In this document: piece by piece, positions 54,009 to 64,000 of the stretch
Position numbering within the stretch: the stretch's first letter is position 1
Layout of the letters: every line of letters starts with the position of its first letter
Origin: Anseranas semipalmata
Taxonomy: Eukaryota; Chordata; Aves; Anseriformes; Anseranatidae
Assembly: GCA_013399115.1 (NCBI GenBank)
Contig: VXAA01001406.1
Coordinates: forward strand, 194,525 to 258,524
Length of the DNA stretch: 64,000 nucleotides
Direction of reading: 5' to 3'
Position numbers and translations under genes: made by a program
The notes under the pieces: model-generated
Told to the model about the DNA's origin: nothing
Seen by the model: the letters and a program-made list of their open reading frames with translations, nothing else
Database searches by the model: none

Positions 54009-55302
54009 CCACAAAACAAAGCGCCAACTTTGCATTTAACATCTGGACATAATCCAGATAAAGGCACTTCACGATGCTTAAGACTAGGGTCCTGTCCACA
54101 TTTTTTTTTTAACCATTTTTTGACTGGCTTGGTTAACTCTGTTATTTTCTGCCTTCAGTGAATTCCACTGTTAGCTATTGCACACACAGCAGGGAATATC
54201 GGACTGTTACCCTGAGAATGAAAGGTTTTATAGGGGGCAATGCGGATATAGTGGTAAGTATCCATATTTGTGAGAACATGCAGAAATTTTGTGACAGGTC
54301 CCAAATTTTCCAAAGTTGTAGTCCAGTGTCATAAGGAGAAAACTATTCAATACATTCTTTGTGGCTACTAGTTGTCAGTATTGTATTTTATGTCACATCA
54401 AAAGATATCCTCTTGGTCAATCCTCATGCCTTCATCTCATTGTTCAGCCAAAATATTCAGTTCTGAGTGTAGGAGGCAACTGTATCATGGCACAAATAGC
54501 AAAAACATCCAGAGTTGCTGGATTTCAAGAGAGATCCCAGGGAAGACTATTCCCTGCTCAGTTCCCCAGACCACTCATTACAGTACCATACTTCCTGGAT
54601 TACTGCAACAAATACTGTTTCAGAAGGAAGACAAACTTGTGTGAATCTATCACCGTCACCTTCCTTCAGGCTTTAATGAAGCTTTGAAGTGTTGCCAATT
54701 CCTTCAGATTGTCTGCAAGCTAAATGAGTTTGGAGCATGTCCGCAGCCAACATCAAACGCTTCAGTTTTCCAGCAAATTACAGCCAACTTGAAACAAGGA
54801 ATAACTGAGGCTGTCTGGCTCCCCTCATGGAGAAGACCAGCAGCTCAGAGCTGGTGCAGATACTGGGGAGATCTCAACCCTCTCTGGAGTCATGCTCTTA
54901 AAGGTAACATCATTAAGAGAAGAGAGTGGGAGCAGGAAATCCTGCAAATTCTCTGCTTCTCACCCTTCTCTTTGCTTTTTATATAGTGCTGGTCCTAGCA
55001 TAGCACAGAAGAGGACTCTGCTGCACATACTTCTTTCCAGCACAGGAGAAGCGTCTGAGCACACAGAGGAAAAGCGAGAGGAGCAGAGCTGATTTTAGTC
55101 TGGGAGTGGTAAGGGAACTCACTCAGGAGCAAAACGGATTAGGCAGAAGCAAGACCAGAAGAAAGGTTGCAGAAGAAATGCTTTATGAAGAAGAAATCAT
55201 GAGAGATTATCTTATTCGCTGGCAATGGGTTTGGAGCCATGTGGGGAATGTGTTGTATGAACTAATGTGGCCTTAATGTAATTGGGAACACTGGCAGTAC
55301 CA

Positions 55303-55334
55303 TTTCTTTCTTTCTTTTTTTTTTTTCTTTTTTT
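55303..55334 (+). repeat. (TTTC)n / poly(T) tract
   Basis: Three tttc units followed by T12 and T7 with one C between. Confidence 0.85.
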
Positions 55335-57208
55335 CACACAAACACAGACAATCTATGGCTGTGCATTGCAATAAGTTCAAAATTCAAAGGGCAGAAGTCT
55401 GACTCAGGATTTTTTAATCTCTGGGCTTGAGAGTGCTGTAAAACTTCAGAATTCCTCTCATCCAAACAGTGATGATGCTCAAGCCTCCTTATTAAGTGAG
55501 ATCCGAGAAGCAGCATTATTTTGGGTGCACCCAAACTGGTTATGTTGCATTAAAGTATTGACTTACCTTTCCTGGCTTCTCAGGAACAGTTCTCCCTTAT
55601 TTTGAAGCCCATAACACAGTAAATTCTTCATAAATTTGTTGACCGCTAACCCATGTAAAATCAAGCTTCCAGGCACTATTATATTACATCAAGCAATCAT
55701 CCACCTCATTTGCCTTCTAGGATCATTTTTTTTTTCTAAGCTATACCTCATACAGTTAGCTAGAGTTTTGATATCTTAACCTAAAGTTTATTGATTTAGA
55801 CTTTTATTTGGAAGGCACCACGTTTATCCACTTGAAGTGTAGGGGACCTTCAATACCAGGATAATGTTCTAACTGGGAGGATCCAAAAGAGTACAGGGAA
55901 AAGGAATTAACCACAGCATCAATCTGGAGGTGAACTGGTTTAAAAGCACTGCCTCGCAACTTGAACCTGTAATAGAATTACGTATAGAATAATGGTAATT
56001 ATTTTACAATCATGCCTTCTTGATCAGTAGTTACCCAAACTAGGGCAATCTTAATTCTTAATTATATAGAAAGCTCCCTCAATTATCTATTCTTTGATAA
56101 TCATAGACATCCAGGCAAATGCTGTCTCACTGGATTTTTGCTTGCTTCAACTCATCCTTTCTTCTTGACCTTCAAACATGTGTTTGAATCTCAGTCCTGG
56201 AAAACACTAATTTTTAATGCCACAGATACTGTTCCATTGTAATCACCCATTTTTCTGAGAAACCTCTGAATTTTTGCCCACAGCATGACAGCAATAGTTG
56301 CCTAGATGTTCGGACTCAAATCCTCTTTCGACTGCAAGTTTCCAAATGTTTATATGAAAGATTAAAAAAAAAAAAAAGTGAAAAAAGAATGTCTACACCC
56401 AAAAAGGTGCTCAACAGCAATCACAAAAATGATCTGCTCTGATGCGACCTCACACACAGCCAGGATTACTGCAAGGGGGAGATACTACCAAGCACGTGGT
56501 TCCCTAAGCCATAGCGTAACAGTACTGAAAAAGACCTTTTTTTTTTTTTCATTCCCTTCTTCTATCAGCCAGAATATTTATTTATAGAGACAGGTACCAA
56601 GTTCATATTATAAGACATAATTACATTAAAATTTTCCCTGATTCTATTGGTAAGTAGCCATCTGTACTGATGTACGCCTCTAATTTAGAAAGGGTAAACC
56701 AAAGCAAGGTACAATTTACCTTACCTGAAGCATGTCAGAGATGAAGCACTGAATCCTTTTGCTGGAACTTGTAGGCAGATATAAAACAATGCTGAGAGGC
56801 TATACCAAGCTGAACATTACTGTATGTTTTTGGAACAGCACAATGAACTCTAAACATATGTAGGAGACTCCCTCCCCAGACTAACTGCATCTGCTCTGTG
56901 CCACCCTTCATATAAAGCTAATGTCTGATTGTGAGATCTCTGAAAAAGAATTAGTGTCTACAAATTGCCCACAGAAATTGAACCCAAATCTTGGTTGATA
57001 TCTGCAGATATACAGGAAAATTCTGCAAGTTTTTATGAAAAAATGTACATAAATAGACCACCCCAGTGAACTTACTCAGACTGGAAAGATCCATTTCTTC
57101 TCTGGGAAGAATGAGGCCTATCAAATCTGCTGTGAGTACAACCTGTATGTTTATGGAGATAGTTTGGAGGCAGTGGCAAACCATGGACTATGAGGAGGAT
57201 GGGTGACC

Positions 57209-57592
57209 TTGAATGCAGAACAGTTGAGATTGGAAGGAATTTCTGGAGCTCATCTGGTCCGACCCCCCTGTTCAAGCAGGTCACCTACAGCCAGTTGCCC
57301 AGGACCATGTCTAGATGACTTTTGAGTATTTCCAGGGATGGAGACTCTACAACCTTTCTGGGCAACCTGTGCCAGTGCTTGGTCACCCTCACAGTAAAAA
57401 GGTGTTTCCTGATGTTTAGATGGAACCTCTTGTGTTTCAAGTTTGTGCCCATTCCCTCCTATCCTGTCACTGGGCACCACTGAAAAGAGCTCAACTCCAT
57501 CCTCTTTGCACCCTTTCCTCAGAATTTGTACACATTGATTAGATGCCTCTGAGTCTTCTCTCTTCCAGGCTAAACAGTCTCAGCTCTAAATT
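57209..57592 (-). mobile_element. Old CR1 LINE fragment on the minus strand
   Basis: The plus strand shows reversed CR1 3'-end sequence: 'tggaaggaatttctggagct', 'catctggtccgaccc', 'gggatggagactctacaacc', 'tctgggcaacctgtgccagtg' and 'cttctctcttccaggctaaaca'. The match fades at about 57590. About 380 bases of the ORF2 C-terminus and 3' UTR are present. The terminal repeats are worn away, and divergence is higher than in the copy at 40.7 kb. Confidence 0.9.
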
Positions 57593-57601
57593 GAGCTGGG
57601 T

Positions 57602-57639
57602 ATCAGCTGTAAGATAAGATATCAGTTGTAAGTTAAGAT
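57602..57639 (+). repeat. 19-bp imperfect tandem duplication
   Basis: atcagctgtaagataagat followed by atcagttgtaagttaagat, two differences. It sits just past the old CR1 at 57.2-57.6 kb. Confidence 0.85.
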
Positions 57640-60600
57640 CTCATCAGCCCACCACTGTGAGAAAAAATGACATACTGGATTTGTTTTTTTTTTTAACTCA
57701 AAGACCAGTAAGGAAAAAGGCTTAGCTTTTTTTTTGTTGTTGTTGTTCTAGTCCAGGGATCTTAAAATACTGTAGTCAATTAGATTATTAAAAACTGCAC
57801 AGTTCTGAGCAGTCCGTACTATGTTGCCGTAACATCTTATTACGTATTTCTGGACATATCTCTCCCCAAGGGGTAAACATCTCTTTGGACTAGCTGAAAG
57901 AGCCAGCATGAGAAACAGAGGCTGAAGCCAGGACTTGTCCTTTGAGTTGGGGAGCTAAAGAGAGGCCTATTTTCATGCTTTAAGGGATTCATTTCCTGGG
58001 AAACTGTATAAAGGTCAGAAGAGCATTATGCTTTATGTGATTGTGAAAAAGTCTCTGGACACTGATGTTACATAAATATTTACAACTACTATTACTAACC
58101 AAACCTGTTTCCAGTCCCTATTCTTCCATAGAAAAAACACAGGGTAACAGAGAAGAACTGACTTGTGAAGAATAGTAACAGTGAAAGTCTAGCCTGAAAT
58201 CACTAATGGAAACTGCACATTTATCTGAACAGGAAGAGCCATTATGAAAAAAAAAATAAAAATCAAGGAGCATCTGTAATTTTCCAATGCAGATTACAGA
58301 AGACTGCAAGTCAGCTGTGACAACAATGATAACAGCTCCGTGCTTTTGTTTTCTTTATTTTACCCTTGAGCAGATAACCTTTCATATTTTGGTAGAGTAG
58401 ACACATTGGTGATGATGTTTTTGTGATATTGCAAAACTCATTTTTTTCCTCAACCCTCTGGAAACAAATTCATCCATGTCATCTGACCACAGCACAGCTT
58501 TATAAGAACAGAATGGCTAGAGGCACAGCAGTTTGTGAAGACTCAGATACAATAATATCTATTGTTCGTATCAAAAGCTAGCCACCAAACTGTCAATAAA
58601 AGGGTACTCATAAATGGCAATGTGATAATTTCATGTCAGAGATATGAAGCAGAGGTGGTATTTGGCCCATTTATTTCATATTTTTTAGGTGATCTAGGAC
58701 ACAAGCAGGCAACTTGCAGATCTGGAAGATCAATAAGCAGTTCAGATAAGCCTCCTGTTAAGTATGCTGCATCAGAGAGTTAGTGGCAAAACCATGCTGG
58801 TGGAGAGCAGCTGGGCAATGCAACAGCACAGCTGTGGAAGGAAATGAATCAGCAAGGTTTGCTGGAGCAGATAGTGAGTCACCTTGAGATCCAGCCACAT
58901 GCTTAGGTTTGCTGATGAACCCTGACGCACAGTGAAAGCACTGAGATCTATGAAGAATTACTGTTTTTTCCTTTTTCAGGACTACTCCTAGAGTTCCTCT
59001 TCCTTCCAGCTCTCAGAACTGTATATTAGCTGTCCTAAGGCATGCAACTGTTTGCACTCCAGTGGGACCAGGGTGCCCAAACTTCTAACAAACTCGTGAA
59101 CACCCCACCCACAAACTACAAATACATGTGAGTTTTGAAGCAGATGAAATTAATATAATAGACATTCAAACTGAATAGAAGAAACTCTTTTCAAGCTAAG
59201 CCTTCTTATGGAAGAGCAGAGTTGGTAGAAATCCCCAGAGCCTGTGACATTTCAAATTAAACTTGAAATACATTTAGCATAGTCATTCCCATCCTTTGAC
59301 AGCACAAACTCCTATCGCCCTCTGAGCATATGGATTTTATGATACAGCTTTATTTGCTGAGTTTTGCACCTGGAAGAAGTTGAAAAGGATATACATAAAA
59401 GGGTATCATGTTTTATGCTGTGTAATCATGATTCACTTAGGTTTAAAAAACACACTTTGGCCTTATTGTTGACCAGCCCCTTATGAACATTAATAAAAAC
59501 TACATTGTATATCCATCAGTGAAAATAAAACAAAACATAGGAGAAACCAAAAAGATTGTGCAGAAGGCTGTTAAGGAATTACACAGTGTTCAAAAAATTT
59601 AATTGTATTTATTTTGCATTGATTTCCCAACTACAATCTGAGATTTCCACTACCACCCTTTCTTATCTCTGCTGCCTATTGAAATGGTACCGTAGAGAAC
59701 ATTTATCACTACAAAGTCAGCAAAGGGCTGATGACAAAAAGGCTGAAAGACTAAATTTGATCTAGCAGATTCCTTTCCTGCATTTTCTTCTATAATCAGT
59801 TCTACCACATACCGACACTCAAACTGGCCTACTTGGGAAACTATTTTTTTCATGATACATATTCCAGAACTTGTCTTCCTAAAGACTGTAAACTTTTCAC
59901 TCACTGCATTGCTGGGAACCCAGCTATGTATATTTCTAAATCCTGAGATTCATACCCCAACAGGTTGTGCCTTCTGCCCACTTTTTTCTCTCTGTGTGGA
60001 ATGTAGGTCCAATGCAGAAGCTTAAGGCTCACCCAAATGTTTCCTTCTGGTTTACTGCTATAGTCAAATTTTCAAAGTTAATGCTCTAGGATGCAAGTAT
60101 CATGACAGGAATAACAAAACAAGAAGAATAGATATGGGTATGTAAATGCCAGCAGGAGTTAGACTCTGTTGGGTCTTTTTAAATGGCATAATTTATCAAA
60201 AGATTTCTGAGAACTTAGTGGTATTTAAAATGAAAGAGTTCCAGTTCATGATTGACAGAAGGGCCAAATAAGCAGGTCTGGCATTCCACAGATCAAACAA
60301 CAGTTGTGCTTATATGAAGACTTTAATGAGCAGATACACTATTCATTTATGCCATGTGAAGCTCATCAGCATAGCATTTCTTGATCAATTTTAAAGATGC
60401 TTCAGTCTGTTTCTAGATTAAAGTAGCTCTTGCTAACATCGGCCACAGGACAATCATGGAACCACTGGCGCTTAAAACTGCCTCTAGTCCTCCTTTTCCG
60501 GCTTCCAAGACATGGAAAAGAAAAAATGCATCCAAATAAACTGTTGCATTTAGCTGATAACATTTGGTCTACATAATACCTTACAAAGGACGATCCTGCA

Positions 60601-61269
60601 TAAGTTCTGGAGTAAAGAATAACCTAACTACCTACCCTCTTTTTAATATTAGTGGACCTCTGATGTAGAAATTTCCCTAAAAAAATTGAACGTTCAATTA
60701 CTATTAGGCACCTCTACAAGGTCTGCCTCATTGCCAACCACGTACTAATGACCAGACAGCAGAAATACATTACCACCTTTGGCAATCACAAGCACATAGG
60801 TGATGGAGCACACTTGCAGTCACTGCCAGGTTGTTTAAAATAATGTTTTTCACTGAGCCTTCTGGCAACATGCAATTTGCTTCCTGTATTAAATTACACT
60901 TCCTTTTCTAGTTGTGGTATTTGCAAAACACCATACATACAGTTGGAGGCTACAAGAACTTTGCATGCAAAGAAAAGGACAAGAGGTAGTGCTGGGTACA
61001 GATGTCAAAATTTACCTCATATATTGAGATGGGAGGGTAGGTATTATCTCTGTAAATCTACTTTTGGTTAAGAGTCCTGTTGGTAATTCTTGCTGGTGCT
61101 GCAAATGAAATATTTTGTTACCATTGTTCAATTCAGAATAGAAGCATTCCAGACTCAATAAGCAGATTTGCATCCCCATGTGAACATCAGGGCAGCTCCA
61201 CTCCCACATCTATAAGCAGTGATCTCTGGTGCAGTGAAATGTAAGAGATACCAAGGGTATGTTTCTTCT
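57640..61269. other. 3' flank of the KCNK17-like gene, including its probable 3' UTR
   Basis: No other gene was seen. The part next to the stop codon (down to roughly 60.6 kb, or further if a distal signal is used) is probably the 3' UTR. The remainder is unique AT-rich DNA with no repeat I recognise. Confidence 0.5.
60642..60647 (-). terminator. Possible poly(A) signal (ATTAAA) for the KCNK17-like gene
   Basis: On the minus strand an ATTAAA hexamer lies about 620 bases past the stop codon. It is the first common variant I noticed downstream. Canonical AATAAA hexamers occur further on, around 59.6 and 59.35 kb. Which one is used cannot be told from sequence; RNA 3' ends would decide. Confidence 0.25.
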
Positions 61270-61565
61270 CTAAAGTGCTTCTGCAGGAGATGTGTAGGTG
61301 TGACATTCATCCGGTCCTTCTGTTTTTATGTCTTTGTCATTGCAGCTCTCCACATTGTGAAGTCCTGTCGTACTGTTTTTGCTGTCATCCATCAAGTCTT
61401 CTGCCAACTCTATGCTCTTCTTGTTATAGTGAAAGAAGCCACTGGAGCTCTCCAGTAAGTTGATGCAAAATTTGATAACCAGTGCTAGCCAGGCCATCCC
61501 AAAGAGGATCCAAAGAGAGATTACATTCTTGTACCAGCCTGGATAGTTGTGGTCTGGGTTCATCC
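61270..61565 (-). CDS. KCNK17: Terminal coding exon of a TALK-type two-pore-domain K+ channel (KCNK17-like), partial gene
   Basis: Seen: on the minus strand an open frame runs from a splice acceptor (gattctgttgtag, then GG-ATG) to a TAG stop at 61270-61272. It encodes 97 residues plus a glycine codon split by the intron (phase 1). The start of the exon reads GMNP-x4-YP-x-WYKN, followed by a hydrophobic helix containing SLWILFGMAWLAL and then IKFCINLLE. This is the stretch after the second selectivity filter plus transmembrane helix 4 of K2P channels. The remaining roughly 60 residues form a polar cytoplasmic tail with an acidic patch (ELAEDLMDD). Known: human KCNK17 (TALK-2/TASK-4) has almost the same helix 4 and a phase-1 junction at the same glycine; KCNK16 and KCNK5 are clearly more different here. 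TALK channels are dimeric plasma-membrane leak K+ channels opened by alkaline extracellular pH. Inferred: the exon is intact and functional; the pore, cap and first helices lie beyond 64000. The tail shows little resemblance to the human one as I recall it, as is usual in this family. Confidence 0.93.
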
Positions 61566-64000
61566 CTACAACAGAATCACCCAAAACATTTCTACATTGA
61601 GTCAAGACTGCCTCAAAGGAGGCATTTCATGTAAAGGAGAGACAGAGGACATAAATATGACCTAATATTAGTGATTTCTATATAGAACTAGGAACCGTGA
61701 AGATTACCCATAAGAAAGAAAAAGAAATTCAAAATTAGAGCTATATCAAAGTGAAATTGTTCACATGTTTAAGTGCAGCTTTACACTCAGCTTTACAACA
61801 TTATATTAGTATGTAACAGGGGTTCCCTGCAGGCAGAGAGGTAAGCAGGTTTTATGTGCTGGTGTACATGCCTTGTTAAGCCAGATATAAGTGAGTGAGT
61901 CTCTAAGAGAGGGAGGGAAGAGACCCAAGCAGTCCTAAAACCTCTAACAACAACCAAGCCTTGGAAGACAGCTTGAAATTATGTTACCTCTGTCTGATTG
62001 CTCAGTTAAGTAGTTTGTGATCCCTTTGGAGCAGTCATATTTTTGCTTGCATTTCCCCAATGTTTAGTGCAAAGAGGCTTCTATGGGCTAAGCTAGTATC
62101 CATAGTAATATTAAAAATAATAATACAGGCAAAGCAAAGGAATGAGGAATGAGCTCAGTCTTATGAAGTGACTGGGCTGTATCCGTAAAGCAGGCTGGGA
62201 CACACTTAAAAGCTCAGGAAAGGTACAAGGTACAAACCAGAGGCAGCAGCGTCTCTGCATTCACTCTTTCTCTACTGCTCCTCAGGTCTGATTATTTATT
62301 TTCCTTACCTTAAAAAAAGTTTGTAACTTTATAACTGTGTACCTGCAGCACAGCAGATACTACAGAGCACCCGATTCTTTTGGGACAGAGTTTGAGGAGT
62401 TAACATCTACGACATGGTGCCTCTGTAAGCCTGGAAGTCACACCCTGTACCAAGTTCCAATGAAACTCACACACAGGGCTGGGTTGAAACAGGACATCCA
62501 CAGAGGCGGGTATTTAGGTGTTATCATCTGTGACCAGTCGTATGTAGTAATCCTGTCCTGTCATTGCCTGCACGGACCAGCAGGTCCCAAACTGTGGTCC
62601 ATGAACTGTTATGGTCTACAAGATTATGATAAGCAGTAACCAGTCAGTGGAGCCACATTAAATCCTTTGCATCCATTATTTGGTATTACTATATAGTTTA
62701 AAATACATATTGTATGCATATTCAGTATAATGGGACTGCAAGGCATTTTGAGGTTGTCACTAGCCACTGATAAATGTTTGGGAGCTACCAACTACTTCTG
62801 TGGTAACTACTCTTTGGGCTGCCTTTCAATATCAAGGTGAATTTGTGCCAGAAAGAGCATTATATTCAACCTTCAAACAAGCACCTTTCATCAATGCTAA
62901 ATTCAAAGATATAAAAATGGTTAGCTTCTAAATCATAAATGAAAATAAGACAGAAGGACTACTTGAGTCTTCCAAGGAGAATGCTTTATCCACAGAGATC
63001 ATCTGATAGGTGCAGTCTTGGGGGTAAGAAGATCAGAAGCAGTTTAGGACCTGCATGGCACAATGCTTCTAATAGATGGGCTTACTGAGTGTGTAAATTA
63101 ATAGATTTCAGCACCAGTAAGAGAAGCCACATCAATATTACTAAATAAAACAGGCTAGGGTCCACTCTCTGACTTCAAATCTAAGTGCCTGGCTTATGTT
63201 TCTCCCAAAACAGCAGCCGTGTCCAAAGGGAACATCAGGCATCACTCTTAGCATGTGATATCCCCCAGAATTTACCTGGCCCAGAACAGTGCCAGGGATC
63301 ACACTAACGGGGAGACAGCATGACATTCACAAAATAAGGCATGAACTCATGCCCTGACCTTGCTTATTTTTACATAGAGACAAACTACAAACACAAGACT
63401 GTAAGGCCAAAATGATCTGGCCTCTACATATCACAGGTCACTGACATGTATTCACTTATTCCTGTATGAACCTAGTGTATCTATGCTGGTGTGCCAGTTA
63501 CAAAGGTACCACACAGGTGAAGGTATGCCTGGAAGTGGGAAGGTGTACTAGAGAAGATCTTCAAAATTAGTTATCAGGAACTGAGAGAAATAAATCTGCT
63601 GCAGCACAGAGTTCAGAAACATCTGCAAAATGCTGAAGTGGCTAGCGTTTTTTAAGCTCCATTTTGATACCCTTACCCAAGCTAATTTGTTTCTAGCTAG
63701 TTAAAGTGTGTCTGCACAAGCTCTAGTCACAACTTTGATGCATTATAGACAAGTCCTGTAGTAACCACCACTAAATTATCTAATCATCAAGCAAGCACTA
63801 TGAATAAATGAAAATAAAGAATCCATAGTAAGGTGCTTCAGTCTTTCTGTCTCCCAGAGATTCAAGGGTGCATGTGTTTCTATAATCAATTTCTTGTTAA
63901 TGAGAAAGTCTTTATCAAAAAGGTGTGTCCTGTGTTTCAGCAAATGTATCAGGCGTGGGTCCAAACCCATTTCCTCTGACAAACTGTTTTGGCAACCAAA
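61566..64000 (-). other. Last intron of the KCNK17-like gene (partial, runs off the window)
   Basis: No exon encoding the expected upstream K2P segment (a TxGFGDY-type second filter preceded by an aromatic-rich helix) could be read on the minus strand before the window ends, so the intron is at least 2.4 kb. The acceptor is the AG at 61566-61567, with a modest pyrimidine-rich run and a possible branch site (cttgactcaa) about 35-45 bases upstream. Short open frames at 63141-63326 and 63776-63982 (minus) have no K2P features. No recognisable transposon lies here. Confidence 0.75.

Larger units (their letters stand above)
41169..57208. other. Intergenic, no gene recognised
   Basis: About 16 kb of largely unique DNA with microsatellites and one MIR relic. 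The longest clean frame (50300-50695, minus, 131 codons) shows no domain. The stretch 48960-49250 is unusually AT-rich, with homeodomain-type words. Confidence 0.55.

Noticed and set aside
53870..54100. Lysine-rich minus-strand protein
   Set aside because: The lysines come from the T-rich tract read in reverse.
1..61269. KCNK5 exons in the presumed intergenic region
   Set aside because: No frame on either strand carries the K2P first helix, cap or filter motifs; KCNK5, if syntenic, lies outside the window.
63141..63982. Minus-strand frames 63141-63326 and 63776-63982 as upstream exons of the K2P channel
   Set aside because: Neither encodes a filter motif, transmembrane helix or other K2P feature.
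1..64000. CRISPR arrays, tRNA/rRNA genes, phage or other prokaryotic systems
   Set aside because: No regularly spaced repeats, no tRNA A/B-box pairs with a foldable body, no rRNA words; composition and repeats are those of a vertebrate.

Overview
The window looks like a gene-poor piece of a bird chromosome. It is AT-rich, has no bacterial-style operons, and its only sizeable transposable elements are three CR1 LINE copies. One CR1 ends in the avian 3' signature: a 'ttggactcgatgatcttgg' block followed by short 'gttctgtg' repeats. The other interspersed repeats are faded, tRNA-derived SINE (MIR-like) relics and simple repeats. Low repeat load, CR1 as the main LINE and no Alu/L1 fit a bird. A crocodilian or turtle is less likely but cannot be excluded by eye. 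One ambiguous base (n) lies at 626.

The one confidently coding feature is on the minus strand near the right end. At 61270-61565 lies the last coding exon of a two-pore-domain potassium channel of the TALK group, best matched to KCNK17 (TALK-2). It has a good splice acceptor, intron phase 1 and an in-frame stop. The rest of the gene would lie beyond 64000, so 61566-64000 is read as its last intron. From memory of human 6p21.2, KCNK17 points toward KCNK5. By that synteny the 61 kb to its left is probably the KCNK17-KCNK5 intergenic region. I found no KCNK5 exon.

Layout. 1-28 kb: non-coding, with scattered short tandem repeats, a purine tract at about 6.0 kb, MIR-like relics at 11.8 and 17.9 kb, a G-quadruplex motif at 14.4 kb, a 36-base A run at 16.8 kb and a perfect 24-bp palindrome at 22.9 kb. 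28.3-29.3 kb: the most gene-like part of the desert, a 654-base open frame (minus) running into a small GC/CpG-rich patch. 29-38 kb: non-coding, with a MIR-like relic at 33.5 kb and a CTCF-like site at 35.0 kb. 38.9-41.2 kb: two CR1 copies in opposite orientation, the left one old and internally deleted, the right one younger with an open ORF2 C-terminus. 41-57 kb: non-coding, with AAAAT and AAT microsatellites and a possible conserved AT-rich element near 49 kb. 57.2-57.6 kb: a third, old CR1. 57.6-61.3 kb: 3' flank and probable 3' UTR of the channel gene.

I found no CRISPR, tRNA, rRNA, phage or plasmid features, and no evidence for a new multi-gene system. The main points for follow-up are the 28.3-29.3 kb block and a few possible regulatory elements.
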